Origin: Candidatus Omnitrophota bacterium
Lineage (GTDB): Bacteria > Ratteibacteria > UBA8468 > MWAK01
Assembly (NCBI GenBank): GCA_018829455.1
Contig: JAHJUB010000109.1
Span: 1-22,964 of the forward strand
Length of the DNA: 22,964 bases
Reading direction: 5' to 3'
The translations under genes were made by a program, and so were the position numbers. The stretch's first letter is position 1, and each line of letters opens with the position of its first letter. Shown here piece after piece: positions 14,871-22,411 of this stretch. The notes below the pieces were generated by a model that had not been told where the DNA came from, did not search any database, and saw nothing but the letters and a program-made list of their open reading frames with translations.

Positions 14871-15352
14871 TTCTTTTCCTTTTGCCAGGAAGTGGCGATA
14901 CCGGCAACCGTATCCGGGCTTACCGCGGTCACGTTTTCTTTTTCCTTGATTTCCCGGTATTCAATCGCGCCGGGCGGACAACTCTGAACGCAAAGTGGTT
15001 TTTCGTCTTCAACCAGACGGTTCCGGCAGTAATCGCATCCGGTCGTCAGATACGGAACCAGTTCCGGAAAGATGGTTCCGAAGGGACAGCCGATAGTGCA
15101 GGATTTGCAGGAGATGCACAGGGTGTTGGAACGCTCAATCAGGCCGTCTTCTCTCTTCTTCAGCGCCTCAGTTGGGCAGGACGGAACGCAGCCGGGCTGG
15201 TTGCAGCGCCGGCAGACCACCTGCCAGGCAATTATCTCGCGCAGAGTCAGCGAGCCGTCGTTTACCGGGTGAAAAGGAAAACTGCACTTGATGACGCAGT
15301 CCGTACACTTACGGCAAACTTCAAAATCAACGACCAGTTTTTTCAGGCCCAT
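14867..15352 (-). CDS. Four-cluster polyferredoxin (HycB/HydN/CooF-like)
   Basis: A 161-residue cytoplasmic iron-sulfur protein with four [4Fe-4S] ligand sets: Cys13/16/19/23, Cys47/50/55/59, Cys79/82/85/89 and Cys106/109/121/125. The spacing CxxCxxxxCxxxCP in the second set and the long CxxC-11-CxxxCP spacing in the fourth are typical of HycB, HydN and CooF. It probably wires the HydG/HydB pair to the hydrogenase core. CooF is the usual partner of CO dehydrogenase, and a cooC-type gene lies nearby, but no cooS is present here. It overlaps the HydG-like gene by 10 bases. Its stop codon is supplied by repeat copy C, so the natural C-terminus may have been altered. Confidence 0.88.
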   Translation of the reverse strand: MGLKKLVVDFEVCRKCTDCVIKCSFPFHPVNDGSLTLREIIAWQVVCRRCNQPGCVPSCPTEALKKREDGLIERSNTLCISCKSCTIGCPFGTIFPELVPYLTTGCDYCRNRLVEDEKPLCVQSCPPGAIEYREIKEKENVTAVSPDTVAGIATSWQKEKK

Positions 15353-16173
15353 ATTTCCGGTTCATCTTTGATTTCCTGATAGGTAAAGACCGGACCGTCC
15401 TTGCAGACCAGGTGTTTGCCGAGGCCGCAGTGCTGGCAGTGACCCAGGCCGCAGACCATCATCCGTTCCATGGAGAGGTAGATATTTTCCGGCCGGTAAC
15501 CTAATTCCAGGAGTTTGAAAGTGGTAAATTTCATCATAATCGGAGGCCCGCAGACCACCGCGACGCTGTTTTTGATTTCCAGGTCAAGGTTGTCCAGCGT
15601 CTTGGTTACCACGCCTATCGGGCCTTTCCAGCAGCCGTCGTCGCAGCGGTCCACCGTGACCCGGAGGCAGACCTTAGGGTCAATCTTCGGCCAGTGGTCA
15701 AAGACATGCTCTTTATAAATGAAATCATCCGGCGTGCGGGAACCGCAGCAGAAGCGTATTTTGTTAAAGAGGTGCAGTTCGTGAACCAAAGACAGAAAGA
15801 GACTGCGCAGCGGAGCCAGGCCGACGCCGCCGCCGACCAGCAATATGTCTTTTCCCGTGAACTTTTCCAGCGGATAGTCCTTGCCGAACGGTCCTCTGAG
15901 ACCAAGAATTGCGCCCGGCTGCAGAGAGTGGAGTGCCTCGGTGGTGGCGCCTACCTTTGCGACGCTTACCTCAAGGTAATTCGTTTCATAGGGAGAAGAG
16001 GAAGGCGTAAACGGCGCTTCGCCTTTTCCCGGGACCGCGATTTCCACAAACTGCCCGGCCAGGAAATGGAAGTTGGGAGGAGCGGCCATGGTGAAAGTCT
16101 TGATTGACGGACTCTCCTCGGTTACCTTCAGGAGTTCCACCTGGTATGGTTGATAAGGGTTGATTTTAGCCAT
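15343..16173 (-). CDS. HydG-like FAD/NAD(P)-binding diaphorase with [2Fe-2S] cluster
   Basis: A 276-residue flavoprotein of the ferredoxin-NADP reductase superfamily, close to the gamma subunit of sulfhydrogenases and to PyrK/AsrB. In order it has an FAD domain (LRGPFGKDYPLEKF around 112-126), a nucleotide-binding domain starting LLVGGGVGLAPLRSL, CGPPIMMKF, and a C-terminal [2Fe-2S] site with Cys241, 246, 249 and 257. Expected role: exchange of electrons between NAD(P)H and the neighbouring Fe-S proteins. The coenzyme cannot be read with confidence. It overlaps the HydB-like gene by 8 bases and the ferredoxin gene by 10, so all three are translationally coupled. Confidence 0.88.
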   Translation of the reverse strand: MAKINPYQPYQVELLKVTEESPSIKTFTMAAPPNFHFLAGQFVEIAVPGKGEAPFTPSSSPYETNYLEVSVAKVGATTEALHSLQPGAILGLRGPFGKDYPLEKFTGKDILLVGGGVGLAPLRSLFLSLVHELHLFNKIRFCCGSRTPDDFIYKEHVFDHWPKIDPKVCLRVTVDRCDDGCWKGPIGVVTKTLDNLDLEIKNSVAVVCGPPIMMKFTTFKLLELGYRPENIYLSMERMMVCGLGHCQHCGLGKHLVCKDGPVFTYQEIKDEPEIWA

Positions 16174-17191
16174 TTATCTCTTTCTCTAAATCAAATAATA
16201 CCTGGCGCTTGTCAATTTTGCCCAGGCAGCCTTCAATACAGCGGCCGCACCCGGTGCAGGCGTCAAAGCCGAGACTGGTGTTGAGAAAATCAAATTTGTG
16301 GTAATAATGGTAGCGGAAGCGTTCCCAGCGGTTATGCCTGGGTGTAGCGCCGCTTGACATTTGGGCGAAACTGGCGGCTAAACAGGAATCCCAGTTTTTG
16401 TAACGTTTCATCCCGCTCTTTTCCGGAAGATCCGAGAAGGAGAAACAATAACAGGTTGGGCAGCCGAGGTTGCAGGCGTGACACTGAACGCACATTTCCT
16501 GGCCGTACTTTTTCCAGGCTGTTGCCTCGCTGCTCTTGCGCACGATTTCCGAATAGGGTTTTTGGTGTTCAAAAGGGGTGTTAATTGTCTTCAGTTTTTC
16601 CATGTATTCCCGGCGGTTCTTGTCGCGTAGTTTCAGGTCGGCTTCGGTCACTTCGGATAAACTCAGATTCAGTTCCGCCAGAAATTCCTCGCCCCGCGGG
16701 CTGCCGGTTTCAATCATGACCTCCTTATTTAAAGGAGAGAGGTTGATATCAAAATAATCCTGGGGGTAACAGGAACGTCCGTGGAGGCTGCAGAAGCAGG
16801 TTGGGTTCGGCTGGGTACAGTCACTGCCGATGAGCAGGGTGTTGTTACGTCTGCTCTCGTAATGCGGTTCCACCACGTCACCGAACCGGTAAACGAAGTC
16901 GGCTGTTTTGAGCGCTTCCAGGTCGCAGGCTTTAACGCCGAGCAGGACCCGTTTTTCCTCTTCCCGGAACGGTTCTTCCGGAAGGGTTGCCGTCAGTTCA
17001 GAAGGGAAATAGAAGAAAAGTTTAATTGGTTCGGTCGGCCTGGTTTCAAAGAGCACAACGTCGGTCTTTTCCCGGAGCCGCTGGTAAACAAGCCCCTGGC
17101 CGCTGCGCTTCAGGCCGTACACCGCTTTCTCTTTTGCCTGTCGGAAGATTGCGTCCAGCCAGGCCTCTGTTTTTACCTTATGATAAGCCAT
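16166..17191 (-). CDS. HydB-like iron-sulfur subunit (sulfhydrogenase beta / AsrA-like)
   Basis: A 341-residue cytoplasmic protein related to the beta subunit of archaeal sulfhydrogenases and to anaerobic sulfite reductase subunit A. It has an N-terminal domain with LLGVKACDLEAL (Cys89), a middle Cys-rich segment SDCTQPNPTCFC, and two [4Fe-4S] motifs, Cys234/237/240/244 and Cys312/315/318/322, plus extra Cys247 and Cys249. With the HydG-like protein it forms the classical diaphorase pair. No sulfite reductase catalytic subunit (AsrC) or group 3 hydrogenase subunits are nearby; instead it heads a group 4 hydrogenase operon, which is unusual. It starts at ATG 17191 without a clear Shine-Dalgarno sequence, 15 bases after hycI. 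Confidence 0.86.
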   Translation of the reverse strand: MAYHKVKTEAWLDAIFRQAKEKAVYGLKRSGQGLVYQRLREKTDVVLFETRPTEPIKLFFYFPSELTATLPEEPFREEEKRVLLGVKACDLEALKTADFVYRFGDVVEPHYESRRNNTLLIGSDCTQPNPTCFCSLHGRSCYPQDYFDINLSPLNKEVMIETGSPRGEEFLAELNLSLSEVTEADLKLRDKNRREYMEKLKTINTPFEHQKPYSEIVRKSSEATAWKKYGQEMCVQCHACNLGCPTCYCFSFSDLPEKSGMKRYKNWDSCLAASFAQMSSGATPRHNRWERFRYHYYHKFDFLNTSLGFDACTGCGRCIEGCLGKIDKRQVLFDLEKEING

Positions 17192-17206
17192 TTATGAAAA
17201 ATTAAT

Positions 17207-17650
17207 TCATTTGCACTTCTTTTCCAAAAAGATTATTGCTTCGTCCGTTCCGGTTTTTACCCGCGCGGAAAGACCTTCGCGGGTGGAAATTTCTTCCGGT
17301 TGAATGGCCAGCAGAAAGATTTCGGCTTTAGTCTGTAATTTCAAAAACTGGATAACCAGAGAGATTGAGATTGCGTGGGTTGAGAACCCCTGACTTTTAA
17401 CCTTGTGCGCCGGGAAGAGCTTGAATTCGCCTGCTTCTCCGTTGAAATCCGCGGCGTCAATCAGGTAAATGATTTCGGGTTTAAAAGCGATGATTGCCGC
17501 CAGGTGATTTTCCGGAGCGGTTCCGGTTTCGTAGGTTCTGATTTCGGAAAAACCAGCCAGCCGTTCTTTCAGGGCGGCCGTCATTACCATGCCGGCGCCG
17601 TCATCAGCCTTCATCAAGTTGCCAATTCCCACAATTGCGGTTCGCGGCAT
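17207..17650 (-). CDS. hycI: Hydrogenase maturation protease, HycI type
   Basis: A 147-residue nickel-dependent endopeptidase that removes the C-terminal tail of the large subunit after NiFe insertion. Visible family features are GIGNLMKADDGAG at the N-terminus with Asp16/17, IDAADF with Asp65 and Asp68, and STHAIS with His92, matching the Ni-ligand positions of the family. The substrate is probably the large subunit at 11616-12809, which ends in CTER plus 34 residues. It is the first gene of the operon, behind the promoter at 17694-17723. The leader of about 37 bases has no evident Shine-Dalgarno sequence before the ATG. Confidence 0.9.
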   Translation of the reverse strand: MPRTAIVGIGNLMKADDGAGMVMTAALKERLAGFSEIRTYETGTAPENHLAAIIAFKPEIIYLIDAADFNGEAGEFKLFPAHKVKSQGFSTHAISISLVIQFLKLQTKAEIFLLAIQPEEISTREGLSARVKTGTDEAIIFLEKKCK

Positions 17651-17693
17651 AGTAAGAATGTCGTTTGTGAATATAGGAACAAACTATCGCAAA

Positions 17694-17723
17694 ATTATAA
17701 CCCAAACTAAATTGTTCTGTCAA
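17694..17723 (-). promoter_or_regulatory. Near-consensus sigma70 promoter of the hydrogenase operon
   Basis: On the minus strand a perfect TTGACA (17718-17723), an 18-base spacer and a perfect TATAAT (17694-17699) lie upstream of hycI. The predicted start is near 17687, leaving a leader of about 37 bases. The -35 box overlaps the cooC stop codon (TGA, 17720-17722), so the hydrogenase operon starts directly on the end of the cooC operon. No operator palindrome is obvious nearby. Confidence 0.85.
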
Positions 17724-18472
17724 ATTAGTAAAGTTTCCAGGATTTGGCTGACGGCCCGGCGGGCCGGGGAATCTTCGGGAAGGTTAAACAGCGGTTGGAC
17801 TTTTACGCTGCATTTTTCAACCTCTTGGTCGTAAGGAATCCGGCCCAAAAGAGTCAGGCCCGCATTATTTTCTTCGGTCGGAATCCGGGAATGATTCTCG
17901 TTCTCTTCGTTGATTACCAGATAACTTTTTTTAATCCCTAATTTAAGGTTTTGCGTCATCTCCACAATCTGTCGGGCCGTTCTTAAAGAGACCGGCGTGG
18001 GGTTAGCCACAATCAAAAGAGCATCCGCGTCCCGGGTGGTGCGCCGGGACAGGTGTTCCATACCCGCTTCGTTGTCCATAACCACGTAGGGATAGTTCTG
18101 CTGCAGACCGTCCATGAAACTTCGTAATAAATCATTGGCGCGGCAGTAGCAGCCACCCCCTTCGGTGTGTCCCATAACCAAAAGGTCAAACCCCTGGGAT
18201 TCAACCAAAGCATCCTGAAAGTGAGATTCCAAAAGTCTTTCTTTGGTGATACCGGCCGGCAAGTCATCTTTATTTCCCATTATCTCCTCCACCGCTCCGA
18301 CCACCGTACGGTCAAATTTTACCCCCAGGGCTTCATTCAAATTGCTGTTGGGGTCGGCATCAACCGCCAGGATGGGCTTGCGGTCGGATTTCAGCAGAAG
18401 GCTGATTATCAAGGCCGAGAGGGTTGTCTTTCCGGACCCTCCTTTCCCGGCCACTGCGATTGTATAAGACAT
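17720..18472 (-). CDS. cooC: CooC-type nickel-insertion ATPase for CO dehydrogenase/ACS
   Basis: A 250-residue MinD/SIMIBI-class ATPase. I start at ATG 18472 (MSYTIAVAGKGG) because AAAGGAG lies just upstream; a longer frame from 18511 only adds leader sequence. It has the deviant P-loop KGGSGKTT at residues 10-17, VDADPNSN near 37-44, and Cys108-Tyr-Cys110 (GGCYCRANDLLR), the CxC nickel-binding motif of the CooC/AcsF family. It would load Ni into carbon monoxide dehydrogenase or acetyl-CoA synthase, neither of which is in the window. It is the last gene of a four-gene maturation operon. Confidence 0.9.
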   Translation of the reverse strand: MSYTIAVAGKGGSGKTTLSALIISLLLKSDRKPILAVDADPNSNLNEALGVKFDRTVVGAVEEIMGNKDDLPAGITKERLLESHFQDALVESQGFDLLVMGHTEGGGCYCRANDLLRSFMDGLQQNYPYVVMDNEAGMEHLSRRTTRDADALLIVANPTPVSLRTARQIVEMTQNLKLGIKKSYLVINEENENHSRIPTEENNAGLTLLGRIPYDQEVEKCSVKVQPLFNLPEDSPARRAVSQILETLLI

Positions 18473-18497
18473 TTTTTCTCCTTTGTTTTGCAACCCC

Positions 18498-19595
18498 TTA
18501 AGACTGAGCATAAATTTTATTCACATCAACATACTTTCCCACCAGATTTTCAGCGGTAGCTATCTTCTCGGTGTCGGTCTCGGAGATTTTAACAATTAAT
18601 CCATTGACCCTTGAAGCCACGGCATAGGTGTCATCTTTGCCGAACAAGACCGGAAGCCTTGCTTTTTTAATTAAATCAGCGATGGCCTTATGGGGTTTTA
18701 TGCCTCCGGTAAGAATCAAGCCGGCAATCCGGCCTTTGTTCGTCCCTTTTGACATTACCAGACTCAGCGCAGTCAGGATAAGGTCATCCCGGTCTCCGGG
18801 GGTAATCAGCAGAGAACCGTCGTGAATGTACTTTAAGGCATTACAGGGAAACATTGCTCCCACCACTTTATTCTTAACGACATAAGACAGAAATTCCCGC
18901 CCGCCGAGTAAATCCAAACCCAGATCTTCTTTAATCTGTTCCATCCTGACCGTGGTCAGGGTTTTGACGTAGGGTATCAATCCCAAAAGGTCAACGCCCT
19001 TTTCCCGTAGTCCTCTTTCCAGATAATCCCTGGTCTTCTCCATCTTCTCCGGAATTACTTTGTTTATGATTACGCCGAGAATCTTTACGCCTTCCTGGTC
19101 AAAAAGGGCCTTGTTTAACATAATTTCGTCAATCGGCTTTCCGATTCCGCCGATAGTAACCAGGACCACCTTGGCCTTCAGTATTTTGGCCACTACGGCA
19201 TTATTGAGGTCGAAGACCGAACCCACCCCGGCGTGACCGGTTCCTTCAATTACCATGATGTCCTTTCCTCGGGCGCAACGGGCGTAGGAGGTCTTTATCT
19301 TTGCCGCTAATTCTCCGGCCTGGTACTGATGGTCCAGACACCGCTCGGTGAAGCCTCTTTCTATGGCGATTGGACTCATGTCTTTTAATCTGGTGTCATT
19401 CGCTCCGAAGATTTTGTTTGCCAAAACGGCATCTTCGTCAATCTTCTCTCCGCCTATTTGTACACACCTTTGTCCCACGGGCTTGATATAACCGACCTTT
19501 TTGGTTATCTTCCTAAGATTTAGCAAGAGACCGATACCCACCATCGTCTTGCCGTCATTTTGCCTGGTGGCCGCCAGAAAAATTTTCTTTTCCAT
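18498..19595 (-). CDS. BioD-like P-loop NTPase with DRTGG domain
   Basis: A 365-residue protein with two parts. Residues 1 to about 210 form a dethiobiotin-synthetase/CobQ-type NTPase with the loop TRQNDGKT at 10-17 (the BioD form of the P-loop) and VIEGTGHAGVGSVFDLNN. Residues from about 220 to 330 match the DRTGG fold, as found in the N-terminal part of some phosphotransacetylases; no Pta catalytic domain follows. The exact function is unknown. Clustering with RACo and CooC suggests a role in corrinoid or CO dehydrogenase/ACS maturation or regulation (inference). The start at 19595 immediately follows the RACo stop, without a clear Shine-Dalgarno sequence. Confidence 0.75.
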   Translation of the reverse strand: MEKKIFLAATRQNDGKTMVGIGLLLNLRKITKKVGYIKPVGQRCVQIGGEKIDEDAVLANKIFGANDTRLKDMSPIAIERGFTERCLDHQYQAGELAAKIKTSYARCARGKDIMVIEGTGHAGVGSVFDLNNAVVAKILKAKVVLVTIGGIGKPIDEIMLNKALFDQEGVKILGVIINKVIPEKMEKTRDYLERGLREKGVDLLGLIPYVKTLTTVRMEQIKEDLGLDLLGGREFLSYVVKNKVVGAMFPCNALKYIHDGSLLITPGDRDDLILTALSLVMSKGTNKGRIAGLILTGGIKPHKAIADLIKKARLPVLFGKDDTYAVASRVNGLIVKISETDTEKIATAENLVGKYVDVNKIYAQS

Positions 19596-19596
19596 A

Positions 19597-21546
19597 TTAA
19601 ATTTTAAGAATTTTGGCTACCGTGGGGAAGCGGGCTATATCGGTATGCGGCAGAAACAGGGCCGCCGTATATTCATTCATGAAGGTTAGGTCAACGCTCA
19701 ATTCAACGTAGACCATTTTTTTGGCAATTTCCCTGGCCTTGGTCATCGCTTCGTAAGAAAGGAGGCTGAATTTCGCGCCCGTTAAAGAACTGTTGCCGAT
19801 GAATTCGAATTTCCGGTGGTCCAGGTCCGGGAGAAGGCCGATCAGGATCGATTTTTCAATGTTTAAATAATTGCCAAAGCCGCCGGCTAAATAAATCTTA
19901 TTGATATCCTGCATCTTGAAATTCATCTTTCGGGCCAAAACCTCGGCCGCGGTGTACATGGCTCCTTTGGAGCGAATAAGGTTGGTGATATCCGCCTGGG
20001 TGATTACAATCGCCTGGCCGTCCGCGCTTGACGCCGGTCCGGATAGGACAAATTCCAAACCGTCATCGCCTTCTCTTATTCGTTTGGTTGCCAGACCGGT
20101 TCTAATCTTACCGGAGCGTTCGATAATGCGTGCCTTCAGGAGTTCCGCCAAAGTCTCAATGTAACCCGAACCGCAGATGCCGCAGGGTTTCCCTCCACCG
20201 ATCGTGGCATACTTTACCTCGTAGGTTTTCGGGTTTATCTCAACTTTCTGAATTGCGCCTCCCATCGCCCTGATTCCCGAACGCATTCCGCCGCCTTCAA
20301 AAGCCGGACCGGCCGAAGAAGAACAACAGACCAGCCATTCCCGATTGCCCAGAACTATCTCGCCGTTTGTCCCGATATCAATCAGCATTGACAATTCGGT
20401 AGCTTCATCAATGCCGCTGGCCAGAATCCCGGCGGTGACATCCCCGCCAACGTAAGAGGAAACTCCGGGAAGACAGTCCAGCAGGCCCCGCGGATTAATC
20501 TTTACCCCCGCCTCGGCGGCCCTGATTACCGGCATAAAATTAGCGGTCGGAATATAGGGTTCGCGCCGCAAATAGGTTGGGTCAACCCGGAGCAAAAGGT
20601 GGGTCATGGTCGTATTTCCGGCACACGTTACCGCCGTAATCTCGTTCAGACCAATTTTTTGTTCGCCGGCCATGGCCGAAATGAGTTCGTTAAGCGTGTC
20701 AATAACCAGATGGTGTAATTTTTCCAGGCCGTCTTCTTTGCCGGCATATATCATGCGGCTGATTACGTCTTCGCCATAACTTGCCTGCCGGTTATGGATG
20801 GCCTTGGTGGAAAGTGATTCCCGGGTATTCAGATTCACCAGTTGGGTGACGATGGTCGTGGTTCCGATATCGGCGGCGATTCCAAAATTTCTTTTGGAAG
20901 TATTGCCGGGTTCAATCAAAACAACCTCGGTGGTTCCATTACGCTTACCTAACAGGACCGTGACCCCCCAATTACTTTCTCGCAGCAGCCTTCCCACCTT
21001 CCTGACGTTAGCCAGTCCGGTTTGGATAATAGAAATTTCTCTTTTGCGCCTGATTTCGCGGTAAATCCGTTCCAGGTCGCTGATATTATCCTTCAGCGTC
21101 GGCGCCGGAAGTTTGAGAAAGATTTTTGTGGCTAAAGGAGAGTGGGTGAAAATTTCTCTTTCCTTGATTTCAATTCCCTTCTCTATTTCTTCCGGTTTGC
21201 TGAAGAATCCGGTTAACCTTTCGGTTCGGGATTCTTCGGTGAGAATCTGTTCCTTTCCGGCCAGCCGGGAAGCAAGGGGAACCTCTATTTCCGCGTCGCT
21301 GTGTACGGTGGAACGACAAGCCAGGACATATCCTTGCTTCAATTCTTCTTTGGTAAGCCTTCCGGAAGGTTCAGATTTTACCTCGCCTTTTTTCGCAATA
21401 ACTTTACATCGGCCGCAGACACCCTCTCCGCCGCACGAAGAATTGATATAAACGCCGGCGGCAATCGCTGCATCCAGAACGTCCGTTCCTTTAGTTACCC
21501 GGATCTTCTTGTTGTCCGGAAGAAAGATAACGATGCAGGTATCCAT
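19597..21546 (-). CDS. RACo-type ATP-dependent reductive activator of corrinoid proteins
   Basis: A 649-residue protein. It has an N-terminal [2Fe-2S] ferredoxin domain with Cys38, 44, 47 and 77, then a linker region, then the ASKHA (actin/Hsp70-like) ATPase fold: AADIGTTTIVTQL near 225, LIDIGTNGEIVLG near 390, AGPAFEGGGM soon after, and AGGFGNYLN near 575. This is the DUF4445/RACo architecture, which reduces inactive Co(II) corrinoids to Co(I) at the cost of ATP. The target could be the corrinoid iron-sulfur protein of the Wood-Ljungdahl pathway or a methyltransferase corrinoid protein; neither is visible here. It begins four bases after the DUF3786 gene. Confidence 0.92.
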   Translation of the reverse strand: MDTCIVIFLPDNKKIRVTKGTDVLDAAIAAGVYINSSCGGEGVCGRCKVIAKKGEVKSEPSGRLTKEELKQGYVLACRSTVHSDAEIEVPLASRLAGKEQILTEESRTERLTGFFSKPEEIEKGIEIKEREIFTHSPLATKIFLKLPAPTLKDNISDLERIYREIRRKREISIIQTGLANVRKVGRLLRESNWGVTVLLGKRNGTTEVVLIEPGNTSKRNFGIAADIGTTTIVTQLVNLNTRESLSTKAIHNRQASYGEDVISRMIYAGKEDGLEKLHHLVIDTLNELISAMAGEQKIGLNEITAVTCAGNTTMTHLLLRVDPTYLRREPYIPTANFMPVIRAAEAGVKINPRGLLDCLPGVSSYVGGDVTAGILASGIDEATELSMLIDIGTNGEIVLGNREWLVCCSSSAGPAFEGGGMRSGIRAMGGAIQKVEINPKTYEVKYATIGGGKPCGICGSGYIETLAELLKARIIERSGKIRTGLATKRIREGDDGLEFVLSGPASSADGQAIVITQADITNLIRSKGAMYTAAEVLARKMNFKMQDINKIYLAGGFGNYLNIEKSILIGLLPDLDHRKFEFIGNSSLTGAKFSLLSYEAMTKAREIAKKMVYVELSVDLTFMNEYTAALFLPHTDIARFPTVAKILKI

Positions 21547-21550
21547 AAAT

Positions 21551-22135
21551 TCAACCGTTCCGTTGCCTAATCAGACTGCGGCAGGCATCTTCACAAACAG
21601 CCGTGACATCTTCCGTATCAAGATATTCGGAAACGCTGGAGTCAAATAAAATTTTGGCGGTCGGCGCCAGTTCTTCGTCGCCCCGGTAAACGATGAAGAT
21701 TATGCCGACCCGGGGAAAAACCGGAATGTTTACGGAGAAGTCGCCCAGTTCTTGCTGGCTCCCTTTCAGGGCCAGGGCCGCTTTTAGAAGGAGTGGCTGG
21801 TTCTTCCCGAAATATTTCAAGAAAGGCCGGCACGCCCGGGCTTCAAAGACCGGGTAATAAACGTTGCCTCCCGGAAACTCCCGGAAGTCAATCAGTTTAC
21901 CCGAAAGGGGAGTCCCTTTACTGTTAATTAAGTAGTGAAGAATGAGCAGTTTTTCACGGGAAGAAACCTCTCCTTCCCACTCTGCGTCGGGTAAACGGAG
22001 GCAATAACTGCGGTTTAAATATTCTACCCGGATGCTTTCCGGGGTAACGATTGCGCCGCTCCTTGAAGCAATATCTTTCCAGTCTATCTTTTTGAATTCT
22101 TCCGCGGCCAACTTGAGAGCAGAATCTAAGTTCAT
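21551..22135 (-). CDS. DUF3786 protein, probable corrinoid-pathway accessory protein
   Basis: A 194-residue soluble protein whose core GKLIDFREFPGGNVYYPVFEARACRPFLKYFG (about residues 79-110) matches my recollection of DUF3786. No catalytic motif is recognisable. It has Cys residues (Cys45, Cys102 and two near the C-terminus) but no CxxC cluster motif. It is the first gene of the operon that continues with RACo, the DRTGG protein and CooC. Members of this family often accompany corrinoid activation and CO dehydrogenase genes (recollection), so an accessory role is inferred. A TATAAT lies only 9 bases before the ATG, so the message may be nearly leaderless. Confidence 0.8.
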   Translation of the reverse strand: MNLDSALKLAAEEFKKIDWKDIASRSGAIVTPESIRVEYLNRSYCLRLPDAEWEGEVSSREKLLILHYLINSKGTPLSGKLIDFREFPGGNVYYPVFEARACRPFLKYFGKNQPLLLKAALALKGSQQELGDFSVNIPVFPRVGIIFIVYRGDEELAPTAKILFDSSVSEYLDTEDVTAVCEDACRSLIRQRNG

Positions 22136-22143
22136 CTGTTGTT

Positions 22144-22149
22144 ATTATA
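22144..22149 (-). promoter_or_regulatory. Probable -10 box of the DUF3786-RACo-DRTGG-cooC operon
   Basis: A perfect TATAAT on the minus strand, preceded by TG-rich sequence (GTTTGTGG) but no good -35 box; the best candidate is TTACCC 16 bases upstream. Transcription would start near 22137, giving a leader of 0-3 bases before ATG 22135. Confidence 0.5.
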
Positions 22150-22213
22150 CCACAAACGCAACGGCGGGTAATTACGATATTTTCGGTAACTTTTCCGGGG
22201 CGGGAATCCATTT

Positions 22214-22258
22214 CTTTTATTTCCTCTCCCCACAGGGGAGAGGGTGGGGGTGAGGGGG
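22214..22258. repeat. REP-like CCCCCTCACC palindromic repeat, copy 3 (inverted)
   Basis: CTTTTATTTCCTCTCCCCACAGGGGAGAGG followed by GTGGGGGTGAGGGGG is the reverse orientation of the repeats at 5072-5124 and 6877-6929, with the same inner hairpin (CCTCTCCCC / GGGGAGAGG). Confidence 0.8.
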
Positions 22259-22281
22259 TAAGGGGAGGGTGGGGGTGAAAT

Positions 22282-22349
22282 GTAGGGGAGGGGCTCCTCC
22301 TTCGCTCAGAAAACGAGCTACGGCGGACGCAGTACGTCCCCTCCCGCTC
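22282..22349. repeat. Palindromic element with GGGAGGGG / CCCCTCCC arms
   Basis: Outer arms GGGAGGGG (22286-22293) and CCCCTCCC (22338-22345) enclose about 44 bases that include a small hairpin GGACG-CAGTA-CGTCC. The unit also begins TGTAGGGG like the composite palindromes in the hydrogenase operon. Confidence 0.6.
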
Positions 22350-22400
22350 TGTAGCGGTGCGATCCCTGCCTACCGCATGCAGGGACATGTTTATCGCACG
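22350..22400. repeat. Composite-palindrome half-unit with a nested 27-base hairpin (copy D1)
   Basis: TGTAGCGGTGCGAT, then 27 extra bases (22364-22390), then TTATCGCA. Removing the insert restores exactly the TGTAGCGGTGCGATTTATCGCA of copy C at 14821. The insert contains its own stem (TCCCTGC at 22363-22369 with GCAGGGA at 22379-22385). Confidence 0.8.
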
Positions 22401-22411
22401 TATTATTGTAA

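Noticed and set aside
15343..17191. Anaerobic sulfite reductase AsrAB
   Set aside because: The two proteins resemble AsrA and AsrB, but there is no AsrC sirohaem subunit. The surrounding genes are all hydrogenase, so a HydB/HydG diaphorase role is more likely.
17720..18472. Nitrogenase NifH or a MinD cell-division ATPase instead of CooC
   Set aside because: The CxC motif in GGCYCRANDLLR and the neighbours RACo and DUF3786 fit CooC. NifH cluster cysteines and the MinD membrane-targeting tail are missing.
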